Of a stretch of DNA of 64,000 bases, positions 59,717 to 64,000 are shown piece after piece. Position 1 is the first letter of the stretch. The number at the start of each line of letters is the position of its first letter. Under the pieces are notes generated by a model. That model ran no database searches and was not told the origin of the DNA. It saw only the letters and a program-made list of their open reading frames with translations. The DNA is from Desulfitobacterium hafniense DCB-2. Lineage in GTDB: Bacteria; Bacillota; Desulfitobacteriia; Desulfitobacteriales; Desulfitobacteriaceae. The DNA is taken from positions 892,501 to 956,500 of the forward strand of contig NC_011830.1 in the NCBI RefSeq assembly GCF_000021925.1, given 5' to 3'. Made by a program: the position numbers and the translations under genes.

Positions 59717-60928
59717 GTGGATAACTACTATGATTTGATCATAATTGGCGGAGGTCCTGCCGGGCTTACGGCGGGAATCTATGGAGGAAGGGCAAAGCTG
59801 AAGACACTGATTATCAATAAAGGAACCATCGGTGGAATGGCAGATAATACCCGTGAGATCGTAAACTACCCGGGATATGTTAATACCAGCGGTCCAGAGC
59901 TCATGGAAGATTTCAAAAGACATGCTAAGAGTTTTGGCGTAGAGTTTCTTAAAGATGAGGTAGTAAGCGCAGATCTTTCCCAAGATCTCAAAAAAATCAT
60001 GACCAAAAAGAAAAAAGAAGTCTATGGTAAGGCAGTCATTGTTGCTGTGGGAACTCAGCCCAGACTCCTTAATATCCCCGGTGAAAAAGAATTACGTGGT
60101 AATGGGGTTGCGTATTGTGCTACATGCGATGCCGAGTTCTTCGAGGGAGAAGATGTGGTTGTGGTAGGTAGTGGAGACCAAGCCATTGAAGAAGGAATGT
60201 TTATCACCAAGTTCGCTCGTAAGGTCACGGTCATTGTCCTTCATGATAAAGGAGTCTTGGATTGCAATAAGGTCAGTGCTGAAAAAGCCTTTCAAAGTGA
60301 GAAGATGGATTTTGTTTGGAATTCCACTTTAGAGGCAGTTTTAGGTGATGAAAATGTGGAGGGGGTAAAAGTGAAGAATTTAAAGACAGGCACTTCATCA
60401 ATCCTCCCCTGCCAGGGTGTATTTTTCTTCGTAGGTATGATTCCGGCCACTGAATTTCTAAAAGATAGTGGTATAGAAATGGATCACCGTGGCTATATTT
60501 CCGTCAATGATTTGATGGAGACGAATCTTTCCGGGGTCTATGCCGTTGGTGATAACCGAATCAAATATCTTAGGCAAGTCGTTTCCGCAGCGGGAGATGG
60601 AGCCACTGCTGCTGTCGCTGCAGAACGCTATATTGAAGAACTTGAGGCTTTCCAAAAGAACATCCTGAATAGTGAGAAGAAGGTCTTACTGGTATTCTTT
60701 AATGCAGCCGACACTCAAAGTCTGGAGTACTCTTCACTAGTGGAAGAACTTCACAAAGAACATAGCGAAGAGTACACATTGGTGAAAGTTGATATGGCAA
60801 CTAAGAAAAGCCTCGCTGAGAAATATGGTGTAATCAATGCCCCTGCCGTTGTGGTATTGGACAAAGGCGAGAAAGTTAAAGATATGGAATGCAGCAAGGA
60901 TAAAGCAACTTTAGCAGGACAGCTATAG
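59717..60928 (+). CDS. Thioredoxin reductase-like flavoprotein with C-terminal thioredoxin fold (paralogue)
   Basis: A 403-aa paralogue of the protein at 53457, collinear throughout. It has GGGPAGLTAGIYGGRA, redox site CATC, GSGDQAIEEG, VIVLHDKG, AVGDNR and a C-terminal thioredoxin fold with NAAD at the CxxC position (no Cys). Most substitutions are conservative, so this is a relatively recent duplicate. GTG start behind GAGAGGG. It is co-directional with the thioredoxin gene at 59333 and ends at a strong terminator. Confidence 0.87.
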   Translation: MDNYYDLIIIGGGPAGLTAGIYGGRAKLKTLIINKGTIGGMADNTREIVNYPGYVNTSGPELMEDFKRHAKSFGVEFLKDEVVSADLSQDLKKIMTKKKKEVYGKAVIVAVGTQPRLLNIPGEKELRGNGVAYCATCDAEFFEGEDVVVVGSGDQAIEEGMFITKFARKVTVIVLHDKGVLDCNKVSAEKAFQSEKMDFVWNSTLEAVLGDENVEGVKVKNLKTGTSSILPCQGVFFFVGMIPATEFLKDSGIEMDHRGYISVNDLMETNLSGVYAVGDNRIKYLRQVVSAAGDGATAAVAAERYIEELEAFQKNILNSEKKVLLVFFNAADTQSLEYSSLVEELHKEHSEEYTLVKVDMATKKSLAEKYGVINAPAVVVLDKGEKVKDMECSKDKATLAGQL

Positions 60929-60956
60929 CAAAAGATAAATTGTAAAGACTACAACT

Positions 60957-61012
60957 AAGTGGTAGAGAGGATTTCCCGGAACGGATATCCATACTCTACC
61001 ACTTGGTTTTTT
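60957..61012 (+). terminator. Intrinsic terminator of thioredoxin pair 2
   Basis: AAGTGGTAGAG/CTCTACCACTT, an 11-bp perfect stem with GGTTTTTT after it, lies 28 bases past the stop. It may also work for the leftward trpB-like gene ending at 61036. Confidence 0.88.
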
Positions 61013-61035
61013 ATGAGGGAAATAGGCTTTCAGTT

Positions 61036-62403
61036 TTAGTCTACTTTAGGCAAAGTAGCAAAGCTCTTTTCTAAGTCTTCATCCGTAGGGATAAAGTCGG
61101 TCATGGTGCCCGCGTTATAATTCATATAAGCGGACAGATCAAAGTATCCGGTGCCGGAAAGCCCGAAAAGAATGGTTTTCTTCTCTCCGGTCTCTTTGCA
61201 TTTTAGGGCTTCATCGATGGCTACCCGCAGCGCGTGGGAGGATTCAGGGGCAGGGAGAATTCCTTCACTGCGGGCAAAGAGAGTAGCAGCATCGAAGATC
61301 TTAGATTGCTCAACCGCCCGGGCTTCCATAAGGCCATCATGATAGAGCTTGGATACTATGCCGCTCATGCCGTGGTAGCGAAGACCACCGGAATGGTTAG
61401 GGGAGGGAATGAATCCTGAGCCCAAAGTATACATTTTAAGAAGTGGAGTGGTTTTTCCTGTATCGCCAAAATCATAGGCATATTTACCCCGGGTTAAAGA
61501 TGGACAAGAGGCAGGCTCTACACCGATAAAGGTAATGTTATTTTTTCCTTGGAGTTTATCTCCGAAGAAGGGGGCAATCAGGCCGGCATAGTTGGAGCCG
61601 CCTCCTACGCAGCCGATCATAATATCGGGCTGAATACCGTACTTTTCGCAGGCAATCTTGGTCTCTTCACCGATCACTGTTTGGTGGAGAACCACATGAT
61701 CAAGGACACTGCCCAGGACATAGCGGCAATTCTCAGATTTTAGAGCTACTTCGATGGCTTCGGAGATAGCGCATCCCAGGGAGCCGCCGGTGCCGGGATT
61801 TTCGGCGAGGATTTTTTTTCCGATTTCTGTGGTGTCGGAGGGAGAGGGGATGACCTTACCACCATAAGTCTCAATCACAGCCTTGCGATAGGGCTTCTGT
61901 TCAGAGGAGATCTTCACCATATAGACGGTGAGATCAATTTGATAATAGGCACAGGCCATGGATAGGGCCGTACCCCATTGCCCAGCGCCGGTTTCTGTAG
62001 TAAGGGAAGTTAAACCTTGTTTTTTAGCATAGTAGACCTGGGCGGCAGCTGAGTTGAGTTTGTGGGAGCCGGAGGTATTGGTTCCTTCAAATTTATAGTA
62101 GATCTCCGCGGGAGTATCCAGCAGCTTTTCCAGGCAATAAGCTCTGACCAGGGGTGAAGGACGGTACATCTTATAGAAGTCCCGTATATCTTCAGGGATC
62201 TCAATATAAAGATCTTTGGTGTTTAATTCCTGTTCGATTAACTCATCACAAAACACAGGTTGCAGATCTTCGATGGTGCAGGGCTTCAGCGTTCCAGGGT
62301 GAAGCATAGGAGGGGGGAGTTCCTTCATTACAGCCTTCAAGTTGTACCAGCTTTTCGGCATTTCCTCTTCGGAGAGATAGATTTTGTAAGGTGTTTTCGT
62401 CAT
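61036..62403 (-). CDS. trpB2: TrpB2-type tryptophan synthase beta chain
   Basis: A PLP enzyme of 455 aa, longer than TrpB1. The Schiff-base Lys is K115 (TSGSHKLNSA), with ETGAGQWG, the phosphate loop CVGGGSNYAGL and the C-terminal HALRVAIDEAL region. The N-terminal extension is characteristic of TrpB2, which joins indole and serine without a TrpA partner. There is no trp operon around it, so it may salvage indole. It is controlled by a Trp T-box, which supports a role in tryptophan supply. Confidence 0.9.
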   Translation of the reverse strand: MTKTPYKIYLSEEEMPKSWYNLKAVMKELPPPMLHPGTLKPCTIEDLQPVFCDELIEQELNTKDLYIEIPEDIRDFYKMYRPSPLVRAYCLEKLLDTPAEIYYKFEGTNTSGSHKLNSAAAQVYYAKKQGLTSLTTETGAGQWGTALSMACAYYQIDLTVYMVKISSEQKPYRKAVIETYGGKVIPSPSDTTEIGKKILAENPGTGGSLGCAISEAIEVALKSENCRYVLGSVLDHVVLHQTVIGEETKIACEKYGIQPDIMIGCVGGGSNYAGLIAPFFGDKLQGKNNITFIGVEPASCPSLTRGKYAYDFGDTGKTTPLLKMYTLGSGFIPSPNHSGGLRYHGMSGIVSKLYHDGLMEARAVEQSKIFDAATLFARSEGILPAPESSHALRVAIDEALKCKETGEKKTILFGLSGTGYFDLSAYMNYNAGTMTDFIPTDEDLEKSFATLPKVD

Positions 62404-62486
62404 GTGGATTCATTCCTTTCGTTTGTTTAGTGAAAGTATTAAAAACTTCATTTTGATTGAAGCTTTCTATCCCGAAAAAGAAAATT

Positions 62487-62790
62487 AAAAAAGCCTTTGT
62501 CCCCTTATAGGACAAAGACTTCCATCTCTGCGATACCACCTGCATTGCGTAAATACGCCACTTACTTCGTATACTATCATATACGCTTCATGGATAACGG
62601 GTGAAGTTCCCGGCTAGCATACTTTTACCATGATACTCGTCTTTCATGATTTATCAAGGTAATTTCTGCATCACCCTCATGAGTCCATTCGTGATAAGTC
62701 TACCTGTACTGCAATTCCACCCTCTGCAGCTCTCTGAACCTGAGAACTTATCCTACTACTCTCAATCAACGGTTTTAAAATATTTGTATA
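62487..62790 (-). promoter_or_regulatory. T-box riboswitch, tryptophan specific
   Basis: The leader of trpB2 shows stem I parts (AGAGAGCTGCAGAGGGTGGAA), a specifier loop GAATGGACTC with codon UGG at 62687-62685, and the T-box/antiterminator GCAGGTGGTATCGC (near 62543-62530). The terminator GTCTTTGTCC..GGGGACAAAGGC followed by T6 is at 62519-62487. Uncharged tRNA-Trp should favour antitermination. Confidence 0.9.
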
Positions 62791-62802
62791 TAATTTATAA
62801 AA

Positions 62803-62831
62803 ATATTATCCTGTTATATAATATTTGTCAA
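62803..62831 (-). promoter_or_regulatory. Sigma-A promoter of the trpB2 T-box leader
   Basis: TTGACA (62831-62826), a 17-base spacer and TAATAT (62808-62803) on the minus strand lie just before the leader. Confidence 0.85.
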
Positions 62832-62959
62832 GAAAAAAATAAAAAAGTTATGTAAAAAATGCAATTTAAATTTGCTGAACCTTATTGACAGCATTATCCA
62901 TTCCTGCTACAATACTCCTTGTGTGTAAATTTTGTATTTAAAAAAGAAAGAGGTTTCCA

Positions 62960-63226
62960 ATGAGTTTTCAAAGTGATTTTCAGATTCTTCATGGAGAGAT
63001 CAAGAAGCTTGGCAAGCTTGACCAACACAACATCAGTGGGTCGAAAAAATTCTCTGTTTTGAAAGACCAGATTCTAACCGTTCTTGAGGCATCCTTTGGT
63101 AAAACATCGAGGGAATATCGTATCGTAAAGTTAACAAAATCTCCAGTGACGGTTCTTAAGGTTATGAATCATATCGTTGCGCGGAGCGCAACGCTGACTT
63201 GCCAAAGTATTGCTGTAAACATCTAA
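62960..63226 (+). CDS. Small protein of unknown function
   Basis: I do not recognise the 88-aa product. It is Lys-rich and probably helical, and AAAGAGG precedes the ATG. Near its 3' end lies a perfect hairpin, CGTTGCGC-GGA-GCGCAACG (63175-63193), in an otherwise AT-rich gene, which may be an inserted small repeat. A terminator at 63320 follows. It is divergent from the trpB2 leader. Confidence 0.5.
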   Translation: MSFQSDFQILHGEIKKLGKLDQHNISGSKKFSVLKDQILTVLEASFGKTSREYRIVKLTKSPVTVLKVMNHIVARSATLTCQSIAVNI

Positions 63227-63319
63227 TCTATTTTTATCAAGTCTCATTCATTGAAGCAAGATTTATAGTCTAGTCAAGATTTAGATTGAACAGTTGACAT
63301 CTTAACTAGTGGTGTATGG

Positions 63320-63354
63320 CCACCTTCCTAATGAGGAGGGTGGTTTTTGTTTTA
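63320..63354 (+). terminator. Intrinsic terminator
   Basis: CCACCTTCCT-AATG-AGGAGGGTGG followed by TTTTTGTTTT. It is the only clear element in the 315-base gap 63227-63541. Confidence 0.9.
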
Positions 63355-63541
63355 ATATGAATATATAATCCTTGCCATAAGAATTTTATATTATATAATC
63401 TCAAAAAATTATTTTAAAAATCTGTGAATTATATAACATTTGCTCGTGAAATATGTCATAATGTATATAAAGTATATACAACTCTTGAATGTAAATGAAG
63501 TTGATAATGTAGTAATATGGCTCTCAAGGTAGGGGATTTTC

Positions 63542-64000
63542 ATGATTACATGGGATCAAGTCATCCAAGGAATGTTAAAACGAAAAGAAATCTTGGCATT
63601 AACTGTTAAGGCTGTCTGTATTCTTTCGTTTGTTTGGGCAGCTCTATTTTATATTTTGCTTTTCATCGATTTTCCTTATGCGAAGTTAAATGCGGTAGCC
63701 AATGGAATACAGTTTTTTTCTGGATTAGCTATCGGCATGCTTGTGATCTGTTATGCTCGATTCAGCTGCCAGCGCTATTTAGTATTGGGAGTCGCTTTGG
63801 CTGTATTAAGTTGGACTTTGGGACAGCTTTACTGGTTCTCTGTTATATTTCTTAACGGTTCATCACTCCCCTATCCATCCATTGCAGATCTGGGTTTTAT
63901 AGGCACTTATTTCTTTCTGATTGGGGTAATCCATACAATCACAAGAGGGATACCTCAATATACCATTGAGATAAAGTATTGGAATCTATGGCCCCTAGGA
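63542..64000 (+). CDS. Membrane sensor protein, N-terminal part
   Basis: An open frame starts at ATG 63542 after AAGGTAGGGG and runs off the right edge (153 codons seen). At least four helices are visible, with SWTLGQLYWF and YPSIADLGFIGTYFFLIG. The W-x-x-G-Q-x-x-W and YPS-x-AD-x-x-F pattern is shared by the multi-helix N-terminal domains of many GGDEF/EAL and sensor kinase proteins. The output domain is outside the window. Confidence 0.6.
   Translation, partial: MITWDQVIQGMLKRKEILALTVKAVCILSFVWAALFYILLFIDFPYAKLNAVANGIQFFSGLAIGMLVICYARFSCQRYLVLGVALAVLSWTLGQLYWFSVIFLNGSSLPYPSIADLGFIGTYFFLIGVIHTITRGIPQYTIEIKYWNLWPLG

Noticed and set aside
1..64000. CRISPR array
   Set aside because: No evenly spaced direct repeats and no cas-like genes were found on reading through the window.

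Overview
The window looks like a chromosomal segment of an anaerobic, endospore-forming, low-to-medium GC Firmicute. Desulfitobacterium or a close relative (Peptococcaceae / Desulfitobacteriaceae) is the best guess. The reasons are strong GGAGG ribosome binding sites with many GTG and TTG starts, a spore-germination receptor operon, a glmS ribozyme, a Trp T-box, a c-di-AMP synthase operon, a Tat-exported uptake [NiFe] hydrogenase with a b-type cytochrome, and several sulfur-relay genes. The genus is an inference from gene content, not from a marker gene.

Layout. 1-8.8 kb: the tail of an acyl-CoA synthetase, then a leftward run holding the membrane-bound uptake hydrogenase (small, large and cytochrome subunits), an arylsulfotransferase-like beta-propeller protein, a DASS-type anion transporter and two tandem LysR regulators. 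9-15.6 kb: a SufS-like aminotransferase, two tRNA-Thr genes, a non-canonical [FeFe]-hydrogenase-like protein with a DsrE partner, and an IS110-family element whose ends can be deduced from a reconstituted junction promoter. 15.8-23.3 kb: SPFH protein, MFS exporter with an Rrf2 regulator, CNNM/CorC-like protein, CapA-like lipoprotein and a holin/amidase-like pair. 23.4-29 kb: a leftward five-gene cluster of two glycosyltransferases, a propeller/coiled-coil protein, a DUF1858-like small protein and a Cys-rich coat-like protein, then a secreted CAP protein. 29.3-42 kb: DUF362 ferredoxin, MazG-like protein, an IS1182-like element, then cdaA-cdaR-FAD dehydrogenase-glmM-(ribozyme)-glmS.

42-52.9 kb holds the most unusual region. 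A TasA/camelysin-like protein fused to a CBM2-like domain, a 40-residue leader-like protein and a second TasA-like protein are followed by an inverted germination operon. Next come a SipW-type signal peptidase, a degenerate ABC ATPase without Walker motifs, and a permease fused to a signal-peptidase-like domain that has lost its catalytic Ser and general-base His. I read this as a surface-fibre export/processing module with a regulatory or scaffolding pseudo-enzyme pair.

52.9-61 kb is a thiol/sulfur island. Two closely similar thioredoxin plus thioredoxin-reductase-like pairs flank a CstR-like regulator, an SQR-like flavoprotein, a one-Cys DsrC/TusE protein and a DsrE protein. 61-64 kb has a TrpB2-type tryptophan synthase beta chain under a UGG T-box, a small orphan ORF, and the start of a membrane sensor protein that runs off the end.
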